DNA of 64,000 bases from positions 1 through 64,000 of the forward strand of contig NZ_JAPRAT010000014.1 in the NCBI RefSeq assembly GCF_026805325.1, read 5' to 3'. Source of the stretch: Natronobacillus azotifigens. Lineage in GTDB: Bacteria; Bacillota; Bacilli; Bacillales; Amphibacillaceae. Shown here one piece after another: positions 10,885-18,814 of this stretch (its first letter is position 1; every line of letters begins with the position of its first letter). Below the pieces are notes generated by a model. It made no database searches. It was given only the letters and a program-made list of their open reading frames with translations, and was not told the origin of the DNA. A program made the translations under genes and the position numbers.

Positions 10885-11387
10885 TGCACATTCCTCCTTA
10901 TTATAAGCGAAAAGAATGGCAACGTTTTTTGGCCGGCACTTTTGTTGGGGCAATCTTGGCGTATGCTGTCTTCATTTATATGTATGGACAATTATACGAA
11001 AATTGGGTAGAACAAAATATGGATTTACGCGCAGATTTGCAAGAGCTAGAGGCAAGCTACGAAGCACTAGAGAAAAATAATGAAGAATTAGATCAAAGGT
11101 ATCAACAAAGATTAATGGTTTCTTCGATTGATATTATTATTATGAATCATGAAACCTTTCGCTTAGATCGATTCATTTTACAAGATTTAGAAGAAATGAT
11201 CAAAGAAGAAGTAAAAGAAATACTCGGGAGAGAAGTATCAAGCGTTACTGAGAATCACGTATTATTACTTCGAATGATTGAAAACAAGGTATACAATATT
11301 GAAGGTTCAAGTTATCAAGCGGAGGTAAGGCATTTGTTTATTAGTGAGTCGAGTGAAATTCACTTAGAATTAAAGATAGCCGATTAA
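10884..11387 (+). CDS. ytrI: sporulation protein YtrI
   Basis: Partner of YtrH in sporulation. The 167-residue protein has one transmembrane helix at about residues 13-35 (FLAGTFVGAILAYAVFIYMYG), then a coiled coil (DLRADLQELEASYEALEKNNEELDQRYQQRL) and a C-terminal mixed domain. The start is the ATG overlapping the ytrH stop. An earlier in-frame ATG lies inside ytrH, and AGAGGAG precedes the chosen one at a good distance. Identification rests on position and architecture. Confidence 0.85.
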   Translation: MHIPPYYKRKEWQRFLAGTFVGAILAYAVFIYMYGQLYENWVEQNMDLRADLQELEASYEALEKNNEELDQRYQQRLMVSSIDIIIMNHETFRLDRFILQDLEEMIKEEVKEILGREVSSVTENHVLLLRMIENKVYNIEGSSYQAEVRHLFISESSEIHLELKIAD

Positions 11388-11409
11388 GTTTAAAGAAAAG
11401 TGAATAGAT

Positions 11410-11590
11410 AAAGTGAAACTTCAATCAGTGGGAATTTTTATGTGTTCTCCCACTAATTCTTAGACCAAAAGGGTCACCTAATGGCCCTTGAAGCCTTCGG
11501 GGGTGCTAGCGTCAGTTACTTCCACGTAAACAACTTGGTGTTCTCGTTGTTTTGAATTGGGAGTCTTACGGACGGTTGCTCCGTGATAAA
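11410..11590 (+). repeat. dispersed 181-bp palindromic element, copy 1
   Basis: Runs from AAAGTGAAACTTC to GATAAA between ytrI and nrnA. It is the same length as, and roughly 80-85% identical by eye to, copy 2 at 15170-15350. It keeps the 3' block GGGAGTCTTACGGACGG and the end TTGCTCCG-GATAAA. Both internal stems are less perfect than in copy 2. It contains no reading frame of note. It could be a non-autonomous mobile element or a structured RNA. Confidence 0.8.
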
Positions 11591-11592
11591 GA

Positions 11593-11643
11593 AAAACTAA
11601 CAATCAGTATAGCTGTCTGTCCACACCGCTGATTGTTAGTTTT
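11593..11643. terminator. bidirectional terminator between ytrI and nrnA
   Basis: Perfect 15-bp stem: AAAACTAACAATCAG (11593-11607) and CTGATTGTTAGTTTT (11629-11643). It lies between two convergent genes, with T-runs on either side of the stem. The right arm shares CTGATTGTTAGT with the first hairpin of repeat copy 2, so the terminator may derive from that element family. Confidence 0.7.
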
Positions 11644-11720
11644 AAAAAGGAACAAAGAGACGATTGGTTTTGGATAATGGATCTGGCTAACACAAAGGAA
11701 ATAACTCTATTCCACCTAAG

Positions 11721-12668
11721 TTACTCACAGACGGCTGTTAACGCCTGAACGAGTTGTTCTGCTTCTTCCCAACTAAACACCGTTGCTCCTGATGCAAGCG
11801 GATGACCGCCTCCATTAAATTGTGCTGCAATCTCATTAATAGCAGGACCTTTTGAACGAATACGGGCACGAATTAACTCCTCTTCTTCCACGAAAATAAC
11901 CCAGGCTTGAATCCCTTTAATATCACCGAGAACACCTACTAGCTTGCTCGTCTGTTCTGCTGTTATATTATAGTTTTCCAAAATATCTTTTGTAACACGA
12001 ACAGAACTGACTCCATGCTCATTAATTTTTAATTTACTTAAAATATAGCCTTTTAATTGCGCTATCGAAGCATCCATCTCATATAATTGATTATAAAGCT
12101 TGGTCCGGTCAAAATTATATTGAACGAGCTCTGCTGCATATTCAAATGTTCGTTTCGTTGTACTAGGAAATAAAAATCTACCTGTGTCACCAATAATTCC
12201 AGCATACAACAACTTCGCAGCATGATCCGTGAATTGAAACGCTCTTGATTTACCCACTTGAAACAGTTGATATATCATTTCGGAAGTTGAACTTGAACTT
12301 GTATCCACCCAACTAATATCACCATAAGCATCTACTTCTGGATGATGATCTATCTTAATGATTTCTTTTGCCTGAAGATAGCGTTCATCGTCGATACGGC
12401 CTCGGTTAGCAGTATCGCACACGATGGCCAACGCTTCATGGAAAAATGCATCATCTACTACATCCATTTTTGCTAAAAAGAGCAGAGATTCTTCTTCCTC
12501 TCCCACTACAAATACATGCTTTTCTGGATAACTAGCTTTAATAATCTCTGCCAAACCAATCTGCGATCCGAAAGCGTCCGGGTCTGGACGAACATGTCTA
12601 TGGATAACAATTTGATCATAATCAATGATTTTGTCTAATATTGTGTCTATTACTTCTATCTGCTTCAT
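11721..12668 (-). CDS. nrnA: bifunctional oligoribonuclease / pAp phosphatase NrnA
   Basis: DHH/DHHA1 phosphoesterase that degrades nanoRNAs and dephosphorylates 3'-phosphoadenosine 5'-phosphate in the cytosol. Motifs: IHRHVRPDPDAFGS, VCDTANRGRID, IDHHPEVD (the DHH metal site) and the DHHA1 signature FNGGGHPLASGA near the C-terminus. The start at 12668 (MKQIEVIDTIL) has AAAGGTG six bases before it and gives 315 residues, like B. subtilis NrnA (313). An upstream in-frame ATG inside the end of ytoI was rejected. It lies 50 bp after ytoI. Confidence 0.95.
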   Translation of the reverse strand: MKQIEVIDTILDKIIDYDQIVIHRHVRPDPDAFGSQIGLAEIIKASYPEKHVFVVGEEEESLLFLAKMDVVDDAFFHEALAIVCDTANRGRIDDERYLQAKEIIKIDHHPEVDAYGDISWVDTSSSSTSEMIYQLFQVGKSRAFQFTDHAAKLLYAGIIGDTGRFLFPSTTKRTFEYAAELVQYNFDRTKLYNQLYEMDASIAQLKGYILSKLKINEHGVSSVRVTKDILENYNITAEQTSKLVGVLGDIKGIQAWVIFVEEEELIRARIRSKGPAINEIAAQFNGGGHPLASGATVFSWEEAEQLVQALTAVCE

Positions 12669-12718
12669 AAAATCACCTTTCAAAAATAGAGTCGTCAAGA
12701 TTGGCCTCACCACTTCAT

Positions 12719-14035
12719 TCAATATCGATCAATCAATTGAGCTATTAAGATTGCTTTTCCTACAATATCTTTATCGTGAAAAACTTCAATATCAATTTTC
12801 ACCGATTTCCGACCAACTTCTAACATGCGCGGGCGAATTTCAATTGTGTTTTCTAACTGTACGGGCTTGATAAAATAAACAGATAAGTTCTCTACAACTA
12901 AATCACCCTTCTTTAATTGCTTAATCATACGACTACCAACTTCTGTAATAAAGGAAACAAACACCCCATAAGAAAGCGTTCCTAGTGCATTTGTCATCTG
13001 TGGGGTTACATTAGAACGAAAAATAGGCTCATATGAATCATTCGAAACGACCGTTAACCCGCTCGTTACAATGTCATCAATTGTCTCTCCAACTTGCGGT
13101 TGGCGCTGTACATGCTGTAATGCTTTTAGTACATCCTGGCGTGAGATTAGGCCTAGTAAACGATTATGATTATTCACTACTGGGACTATTTCAATCCCTT
13201 CCCAAACCATCATGTGAGCAGCATAAGCCAATGAGGTTTCTTTTAAAACAGTCATTGGACTTTTTGTCATGACCTTTTCAACATTTAATTCCTGGGGCTT
13301 ACCAATAATATCCTTTGATGTGACAATACCGATAACTCTATTCTGTTCATCCACTACCGGGTATCTACTATGTGTTGTTTTTTCGTTTAACTCATACCAT
13401 CTTTTCAATGTATTATTTTTTGTTAAATAAAACGTATCCTCAAAAGATGTATAAATATCTCCTACAACAACAATTTCTTTTTTGATTAATTGATCATAAA
13501 TCGCACGGTTTATCATTGCTGCTACTGTGAATGTATCGTAGCTTGTTGAGATGATCGGGAGTTTCCGTTCATCTGCAAGTCGTTTGATATGCTCGTCAGT
13601 GTCAAATCCACCTGTAATTAATACCGCTGCACCTTCTTCTAATGCTAGTTGATGGGCCTCGACACGATTTCCGATGATTAGGAGAGAATCTTTTTCCAGA
13701 TAACGCATCATCGCATCCAATTTCATGGCACCGATAACGAACTTATGTAAAGTCTTATATAAACCTTCTCTTCCGCCTAGTACTTGTCCATCAACAATAC
13801 CAACAATCTCTGCAAAGGTAAGATGTTCGAAATTCTCTTTCTTTTTTTGTTCAATTCGAATCGTACCAACTCGTTCAATGGTACTCACTAGTCCCTGATT
13901 TTCCGCCTCCTTAATCGCACGATAGGCTGTTCCTTCACTAACCGCCAATTCTCGCGCAATTTGTCGGACAGAAATTTTGTTCCCTACCTTTAATGATTCA
14001 ATAAACAATAAGATCTGTTCATGCTTTGTAGCCAA
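12719..14035 (-). CDS. ytoI: CBS-domain transcriptional regulator-like protein YtoI
   Basis: The 438-residue protein has an N-terminal winged helix (ISVRQIARELAVSEGTAYRAIKEAENQGL, about residues 20-50), a DRTGG-like middle domain, two CBS domains (about 195-310; SRYPVVDEQNRVIGIVTSKD and MVWEGIEIVPVV...) and a C-terminal hotdog/thioesterase-like domain. This is the YtoI layout. CBS pairs usually bind adenosyl nucleotides. The target genes are unknown. The start is TTG at 14035, seven bases after AAAGGTG. It is cotranscribed with nrnA. Confidence 0.9.
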   Translation of the reverse strand: MATKHEQILLFIESLKVGNKISVRQIARELAVSEGTAYRAIKEAENQGLVSTIERVGTIRIEQKKKENFEHLTFAEIVGIVDGQVLGGREGLYKTLHKFVIGAMKLDAMMRYLEKDSLLIIGNRVEAHQLALEEGAAVLITGGFDTDEHIKRLADERKLPIISTSYDTFTVAAMINRAIYDQLIKKEIVVVGDIYTSFEDTFYLTKNNTLKRWYELNEKTTHSRYPVVDEQNRVIGIVTSKDIIGKPQELNVEKVMTKSPMTVLKETSLAYAAHMMVWEGIEIVPVVNNHNRLLGLISRQDVLKALQHVQRQPQVGETIDDIVTSGLTVVSNDSYEPIFRSNVTPQMTNALGTLSYGVFVSFITEVGSRMIKQLKKGDLVVENLSVYFIKPVQLENTIEIRPRMLEVGRKSVKIDIEVFHDKDIVGKAILIAQLIDRY

Positions 14036-14110
14036 GGTTTGTCACCTTTCTTTCTACCTGTACTATTATTTCTTTCCCTATTGTTATTATACAGATGTAT
14101 CAACAAAGTA

Positions 14111-14341
14111 TCAATTTTTCATTCTTTGCATTTGCTTTTTTACCACATATTTTTCATTTGGTTGTGTTTGAATGTTTAATAGAACGGCGAGGTTCGCACC
14201 AATAATTAATAAAAAGAACAGAAACCAAACCAACCAAAATAAGTTTACTAATTGAACCGTTGTACTCCCAATCATCGGAAATGCCACATACAACAAAAAT
14301 AACGCCAATAAAAGTTTTAATAATGCATATTGTTTTTTCAT
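14111..14341 (-). CDS. small membrane protein of unknown function (ytpI position)
   Basis: A 76-residue protein with two hydrophobic helices (about 5-27 and 33-58) and a basic C-terminal tail (KYVVKKQMQRMKN). A good ribosome site, AAAGGAG, lies eight bases before the ATG. It occupies the place of ytpI next to ytoI, but I cannot see clear similarity to the YtpI sequence I recall, so it is left unnamed. Confidence 0.65.
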   Translation of the reverse strand: MKKQYALLKLLLALFLLYVAFPMIGSTTVQLVNLFWLVWFLFFLLIIGANLAVLLNIQTQPNEKYVVKKQMQRMKN

Positions 14342-14482
14342 AAAATTCGCTCCTTTGCATGGTTATCATTTAAAAGTATGCGAAATGGAGTGAAATCATG
14401 TGTGATTGACTGTCTTTTAGATAGCAATTGGACAAAAGCATCTCAACTGAGAACGGAATAACCAAACCCTTTACAAGCTATT

Positions 14483-14534
14483 AAAGTGAAACTTCAATCA
14501 GTGGGAGTCTTACGGACGATTGCTGCGGAATAAA
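14483..14534 (+). repeat. dispersed element, internally deleted 52-bp copy
   Basis: Starts AAAGTGAAACTTCAATCAGT and jumps at GTGGG directly to AGTCTTACGGACG, ending GCGGAATAAA. It is the left 22 bp and right 30 bp of the 181-bp element fused at the short direct repeat AGTGGG, which occurs twice in copy 2 (first-stem left arm and second-stem right arm). The rest of the 359-bp gap between the ytpI-position gene and the stress protein gene holds only a possible promoter. Confidence 0.8.
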
Positions 14535-14641
14535 TAGGAAAATCCATCATCTCTTTTTAACTTGAGGAACAGATGAGTATACATACTTTTTATCGCTGGA
14601 AGAATAACAAAAAAATAATTGGAATACACTAGACTAAATAG

Positions 14642-14667
14642 GTTTGGCACAAGTAAAATAGTGGTAT
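14642..14667 (+). promoter_or_regulatory. possible sigma-B-like promoter of the stress protein gene
   Basis: GTTTGG (14642-14647) and TGGTAT (14662-14667), spaced by 14 bp, resemble the sigma-B pattern GTTTaa / GGGTAT. The site lies about 35 bp upstream of a universal stress protein gene, which suits general-stress control. The match is partial. Confidence 0.3.
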
Positions 14668-14700
14668 AGAGCAATATAATATCGTGAAGGAGTGAGGAGT

Positions 14701-15171
14701 ATGCCAGCAGAACAATACAAACGAATCGTCGTCGCAGTTGATGGTTCACAGGCTTCCTTAAAAGCTTTTAAAAGAGCTGTTCAAGTTGCAAAACGAAATA
14801 ATGCGGATCTAATCATTGCTCATGTTGTCGATACTAAAACAATATCAACTGCTGAAACGTATGATCAATCGATGATTAATCGTTCTGAATCTTATGCAAA
14901 TAAATTATTAGAGGATTATCAAGTTCATGCTCAAGAACAAGGTGTGAACAAAACGGAAACGCATATTGATTATGGTTCTCCTAAAGTAAGAATCCCAAAA
15001 TATGTGGCCAAAACCTTTAAAGCAGACTTGATTATTTGTGGCGCTACCGGGTTGAATGCTGTGGAACGTTTTTTAATTGGTAGTGTTTCTGAAAATATTA
15101 CTCGTTATGCTCCTTGCGACGTACTAGTGGTCCGAGCTGACGATGATGATGATGATGATGATTTAGAATAA
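14701..15171 (+). CDS. universal stress protein (UspA family) with poly-Asp tail
   Basis: A 156-residue single-domain UspA protein. It has the ATP-binding signature G-2X-G-9X-GS (GATGLNAVERFLIGSVS) near residues 118-134 and the N-terminal IVVAVDGS strand. UspA proteins act in stress survival; the exact role here is unknown. The ATG at 14701 follows AAGGAG by 8 bases. An in-frame GTG three codons earlier overlaps the ribosome site. The C-terminus is eight aspartates then LE, encoded by GAC followed by seven GAT codons, a slippage-prone tract. The stop codon lies at the edge of repeat copy 2. Confidence 0.92.
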   Translation: MPAEQYKRIVVAVDGSQASLKAFKRAVQVAKRNNADLIIAHVVDTKTISTAETYDQSMINRSESYANKLLEDYQVHAQEQGVNKTETHIDYGSPKVRIPKYVAKTFKADLIICGATGLNAVERFLIGSVSENITRYAPCDVLVVRADDDDDDDDLE

Positions 15172-15350
15172 AGTGAAACTTCAATCAGTGGGGGTTTTTA
15201 GGTATTCCCCCACTGATTGTTAGTCCTAAAGGATGACCTAAAGGCCTTTGAACCATTCGGGGTGATAGCGTCCGTTACTCCCACTTAAACAACTTGATAT
15301 TTCTCGTTGTTTTGAAGTGGGAGTCTTACGGACGGTTGCTCCGGGATAAA
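15170..15350 (+). repeat. dispersed 181-bp palindromic element, copy 2
   Basis: The best-preserved copy. The first stem is AATCAGTGGGGG (15183-15194) with CCCCCACTGATT (15207-15218), perfect over 12 bp. A long second hairpin pairs 15270-15293 with 15306-15333 (GTCCGT-ACTCCCACTT-AAACAAC against GTTGTTT-AAGTGGGAGT-ACGGAC). The element ends TTGCTCCGGGATAAA. It begins within the stop codon of the stress protein gene. It has no coding content. Confidence 0.85.
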
Positions 15351-15419
15351 TTGAAGATATTTTATACTATTTAAAAAACAATAAGAAGCTCTATTCTGAT
15401 GACAAACTATAGCGCAGAA

Positions 15420-15460
15420 GTAAACGACAGATGAACATGATGTTCATCTGTCGTTTTACT
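15420..15460. terminator. hairpin, probable bidirectional terminator
   Basis: GTAAACGACAGATGAACAT pairs with ATGTTCATCTGTCGTTTTAC, with a single bulge. It lies between the stress protein gene (plus strand) and the small gene at 15538 (minus strand), whose 3' ends converge. With the repeat copy it accounts for the 366-bp gap. Confidence 0.6.
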
Positions 15461-15537
15461 TATGGGAAGGCAACCATCAAACCCTACTGTATACGAGAAA
15501 ATCTTTTGCGTCTCTTTAATGATGGATAACAGTATGA

Positions 15538-15747
15538 CTAATGAAGCTCTTCGGTAATGAAAAATTCTCCATCCTTCGTATAAAGATATTGTGAGCCAGT
15601 AGTAAACGTGACCGAAATGTCACTACCGTTGTGGTAGCATCTATCAATATTGTCTAAAGCAAATGGTTTACCTTCTTCTCGTTGATGACGGGCATTTACG
15701 AAACGAACTAATTGCTGACTTTGTTCATCTAACATTTCAAAACCCAT
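15538..15747 (-). CDS. conserved-looking small protein, function unknown
   Basis: A 69-residue acidic soluble protein starting MGFEMLDEQSQQLVRFVNARHQREEG. It has no signal peptide, membrane helix or motif I recognise. The ribosome site is excellent (AAGGAGG, 9 bases before ATG), and there is a terminator-like hairpin after it, so it is likely a real gene. A partial cre-like site lies about 125 bp upstream. No function can be assigned. Confidence 0.65.
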   Translation of the reverse strand: MGFEMLDEQSQQLVRFVNARHQREEGKPFALDNIDRCYHNGSDISVTFTTGSQYLYTKDGEFFITEELH

Positions 15748-15872
15748 TGTCCTTACCTCCTTAGAAAATGATAAGTGATTTCAGACTCTTCTACAGCAAA
15801 CTCTACTTATTCCTGAATCTCCATTCTAACCTGTTAGAACATACATGAAAGTTGTGAAATTTTAAAAGCGAA

Positions 15873-15886
15873 TGCTAACGCTTACA
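15873..15886 (-). promoter_or_regulatory. cre-like sequence
   Basis: TGCTAACGCTTACA matches the CcpA consensus TGWNANCGNTNWCA at all fixed positions but one (position 3). It lies between the ackA terminator and the small gene at 15538, so it would act on that gene if on anything. Confidence 0.35.
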
Positions 15887-15923
15887 TTATTATTATACAA
15901 TAAACATTACACTTAGTATAGTA

Positions 15924-15959
15924 AAAGGTAAGAAAAGTTTAAAAACTTTTCTTACCTTT
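15924..15959 (-). terminator. terminator of ackA
   Basis: Perfect 17-bp stem: AAAGGTAAGAAAAGTTT (15924-15940) and AAACTTTTCTTACCTTT (15943-15959). It lies 15 bp after the ackA stop codon on the minus strand. Confidence 0.75.
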
Positions 15960-15974
15960 CTGTTTTTCTATCTA

Positions 15975-17171
15975 TTATTTCGCTAAACGTGCAACATCAC
16001 GTGCAATCACAACTTCCTCATTGGTAGGAATAATAATTACTTTTACCGGTGAATGTGGATAGTTAATAAAAGTTTCTTTTCCTCTTACGTCATTCAGCGC
16101 TGGGTCCCAATAAACACCCATAAATTCTAATCCTTCTAGTACGCGTTCACGAACTGCTTTACTGTTTTCACCGATTCCTGCAGTGAAGACAATTGCATCA
16201 ACACCATGCATTTTCGCAGCATAAGAGCCTACATATTGATGAATACGACCAGCGAAGATCTTTAATGCAAGTTCAGCACGGTCATCACCTTCACTTGCTT
16301 TGTCTTCAATATCTCTTAAGTCACTAGAGAAACCAGACAATGCAAGCATTCCACTTTCCTTGTTTAATACATGTAAAACTTCGTTAACATCTTTCCCTGT
16401 CTTTTTCATAATGTAAGGAACTAATGCTGGGTCTAAACTTCCAGAGCGTGTACCCATTGTTACACCTTCTAATGGTGTGAAGCCCATCGTTGTATCGATT
16501 GATTGACCATTTTTCACTGCTGCTACACTCGCTCCATTACCAATATGGCAAGTGATCAGACGTAATTTTTCTAAAGGAACGTCCATTAATTCTGCAGCGC
16601 GTTCCGAAACATATTTATGACTAGTTCCGTGGAAACCATACTTACGGATACCGTAATCTTGATAATAATCATACGGTAAGCTGTATAAGTAAGATTCTGG
16701 TGGCATAGATTGGTGGAACGCAGTGTCAAACACTGCTACCGCTGGAACATTTAGCATAATATCCTTAAAAGCCTTAATCCCTGTTAAGTTAGCAGGATTG
16801 TGCAATGGTGCAAGTTCGGATACTTTTTCAATCTCAGCAATCACTTCGTCTGTAACTACAACAGAATCACTGAAACGCTCTCCACCATGAACCACACGGT
16901 GTCCAACTCCATCAATCTCTTCTAATGAAGCGATAACTCCTGATGCTTGTAATTTTTCTAATAATAATTCAACAGCTTTTTCATGGTTTGGGATATCCAT
17001 TGTAAGTTTATCTTCATTTTCCCCATATTCTAACTTGAAGACAGATTCACTGATCCCTATACGCTCTACTAATCCTTTTGCTAAAACTGTTTCTTCTGGC
17101 ATTTCGATTAATTGAAATTTCAATGAAGAACTACCAGCGTTAATTGATAAAATATTACTCAACACATTCAA
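15975..17171 (-). CDS. ackA: acetate kinase
   Basis: Interconverts acetyl phosphate and acetate with ADP/ATP in overflow metabolism. The 398-residue protein has [15 protein letters not shown] at the start, GHRVVHGGE, the catalytic [10 protein letters not shown] region, [10 protein letters not shown] and the GTRSGSLDP motif. It is nearly the length of the B. subtilis enzyme (395). The start is set at ATG 17171 with AAAGGA four bases before it; GTG two codons on is a fair alternative. In B. subtilis CcpA activates ackA through an upstream cre, and a cre-like site lies 87 bp upstream here. Confidence 0.97.
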   Translation of the reverse strand: MNVLSNILSINAGSSSLKFQLIEMPEETVLAKGLVERIGISESVFKLEYGENEDKLTMDIPNHEKAVELLLEKLQASGVIASLEEIDGVGHRVVHGGERFSDSVVVTDEVIAEIEKVSELAPLHNPANLTGIKAFKDIMLNVPAVAVFDTAFHQSMPPESYLYSLPYDYYQDYGIRKYGFHGTSHKYVSERAAELMDVPLEKLRLITCHIGNGASVAAVKNGQSIDTTMGFTPLEGVTMGTRSGSLDPALVPYIMKKTGKDVNEVLHVLNKESGMLALSGFSSDLRDIEDKASEGDDRAELALKIFAGRIHQYVGSYAAKMHGVDAIVFTAGIGENSKAVRERVLEGLEFMGVYWDPALNDVRGKETFINYPHSPVKVIIIPTNEEVVIARDVARLAK

Positions 17172-17257
17172 TCCTTTCGGTTCCCTATTTATTCTATTAA
17201 ATATACCTGTTACTATTTTAACTAACTAATCACCAAAAATGCAACTTCAAAGTATTT

Positions 17258-17271
17258 TGGTAGCGATTGCA
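17258..17271 (-). promoter_or_regulatory. candidate activating cre site of ackA
   Basis: TGCAATCGCTACCA on the coding strand fits TGWNANCGNTNWCA at all fixed positions except the two symmetric W positions. It lies about 87 bp upstream of ackA, suiting the activating placement known for B. subtilis ackA. The weak match keeps confidence low. Confidence 0.4.
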
Positions 17272-17296
17272 ATTTGTTTTCTTTATTTTCTAACAA

Positions 17297-18280
17297 TTAA
17301 TACCCTTCATTTTTAAACCATTCATTCATTTTCGCTACAATATTTTCTGTAGCGCGACTATCTTTGAAGGATGGCAATTTAGCCATTAACGCTTGCTTAG
17401 GCGGTTTGGTATGTTCTCCTTTTTTCTGTAAAACAAAAATACTTTTCGCTTGTTGATCGGAACGAAAGATGCTTGTAGGTAATTGTAATAATCCAACAAC
17501 ATGAACGTTTGCTTGAATGTATCCATGTAATTTCGTTGCTTGGTCACTATCGAACAAGCTATTTGGAATAACAAATAGTAAGTAACCACCTGGTTTTACA
17601 TAGTGCACACTTTGTTCGATAAGTAAATGGTGAGCATACGTATGATCGTTTTTTACATGCACATCAAACTGGCTTGCACGTATGTCATCCGGATAATAAC
17701 CAACTGGTAAATCAGCAACGACAAGATCAACCGGATCCAATAATAATGGTTGAATACTGTCTTGGTGAAAGTACTCTATTTCTGTTTTTTGTAAATTGGC
17801 ACTCAATACGGCAAGTTGTATTAATGTCGGATCAATTTCACTACCATACACCTTGCCTTCTCTGTTTAATTGGTTAAAAACTGCTGTTAATAAGTTAGCA
17901 GTTCCACTGGTGGGATCAAACATACGTAACTGCTTTTTCTCTCCAATTAATTTTTCTGCTAAATAAGCGATATACATCGCTACTGTATCTGGTGTAAGTA
18001 AATGTTGCTGTTGTGTAGACCCTTTCATGCTTTTTAACATCGCAAATTCAAGGACTTTTCGAACTTGCTCTTTTTCCAGTTCATCGAACGTTACTTCTTG
18101 TACTAACTCTTTTATTATGTCAGTGGATGACTCACTTATACCCGTTGGCAATTCTCCGGTATGTATGTATTCTAAGCCTAGTACTAAGGCATCCATGTAG
18201 GTAATCTCTTTTTCTTTTTCGATTAATTCCACTAAGTTATCTAGATTCTCAAAATTTTTCTCGATCAAGGACATTTCCAT
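17297..18280 (-). CDS. ytxK: class I SAM-dependent methyltransferase-like protein YtxK
   Basis: The 327-residue protein has the N6-adenine methylase fold. Motif I is FDPTSGTANLLTAV near residue 120, the acidic GSEIDP follows, and the usual NPPY catalytic motif is replaced by ADLPVGYYP near residue 190. An N-terminal helical region precedes it. The altered motif means the methylated target, if any, is unclear. GAGGAGG lies seven bases before the ATG. In B. subtilis ytxK lies directly upstream of ackA, as here (125 bp). Confidence 0.9.
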   Translation of the reverse strand: MEMSLIEKNFENLDNLVELIEKEKEITYMDALVLGLEYIHTGELPTGISESSTDIIKELVQEVTFDELEKEQVRKVLEFAMLKSMKGSTQQQHLLTPDTVAMYIAYLAEKLIGEKKQLRMFDPTSGTANLLTAVFNQLNREGKVYGSEIDPTLIQLAVLSANLQKTEIEYFHQDSIQPLLLDPVDLVVADLPVGYYPDDIRASQFDVHVKNDHTYAHHLLIEQSVHYVKPGGYLLFVIPNSLFDSDQATKLHGYIQANVHVVGLLQLPTSIFRSDQQAKSIFVLQKKGEHTKPPKQALMAKLPSFKDSRATENIVAKMNEWFKNEGY

Positions 18281-18323
18281 CTGAGTTCCTCCTCATTTTT
18301 TTAAAATTATCTACCTTCTATGT

Positions 18324-18358
18324 AAAAAGGAATACCCATCATATTATGAAGGCATTCC
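18324..18358 (-). terminator. terminator of ytfI-ytfJ
   Basis: On the minus strand GGAATGCC and GGTATTCC form an 8-bp stem with one wobble pair, followed by TTTTT. It lies about 45 bp after the ytfJ stop codon. Confidence 0.55.
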
Positions 18359-18400
18359 CGTCTGGTGTCTAGCAATTTCCCCTGATGGTATGGAACCGTA

Positions 18401-18814
18401 TTATCGACGTTTCTTGGATTCGAGCATTTCTTTAATTTTTTCTAGAGCAATTGGCGCAACGTCTACTAGCTTTTCATAAAGGTGCGAATGTTCGTGTAAA
18501 TGAACGAGCTCTAACCCTTGTTTATGAACAACCAAAAATGCGATAGGTGTAATAGTAGCTCCGCCACCGCTTCCACCACCAAATGGTAAAATCTCTTCCA
18601 AATCTTGTTGATCCTGTTTATCATTACTCGATCCTTGAGGAGAAAACTCGCTCCCCCCTGCCGCAAATCCAAATCCCACTTTTGATACAGTAATAATTGT
18701 ACTTCCGTCGGCTGACTGGATAGGGTCCCCGATAATTGTATTCACATCAATCATATGCTTTAGTTGTTCCATCGCTGTTGTCATTAACCCTTCAATTGGG
18801 TGTATTTGATTCAT
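18401..18814 (-). CDS. ytfJ: sporulation protein YtfJ
   Basis: YtfJ/GerW-like protein, part of the spore programme in B. subtilis. The 137-residue product has the typical IIGDPIQSADGSTIITVSKVGFGFAAGGSEF core, a glycine-rich loop (PFGGGSGGGATITPIAFLV) and a helical C-terminus. The ATG at 18814 follows AGGAGG and overlaps the ytfI stop as TGATG, so the pair is translationally coupled. An in-frame ATG 13 codons upstream lies inside ytfI and lacks a ribosome site. Confidence 0.92.
   Translation of the reverse strand: MNQIHPIEGLMTTAMEQLKHMIDVNTIIGDPIQSADGSTIITVSKVGFGFAAGGSEFSPQGSSNDKQDQQDLEEILPFGGGSGGGATITPIAFLVVHKQGLELVHLHEHSHLYEKLVDVAPIALEKIKEMLESKKRR

Noticed and set aside
15873..15886. A cre site controlling ackA
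   Set aside because: It lies downstream of ackA, beyond its terminator, so it cannot act on the ackA promoter.
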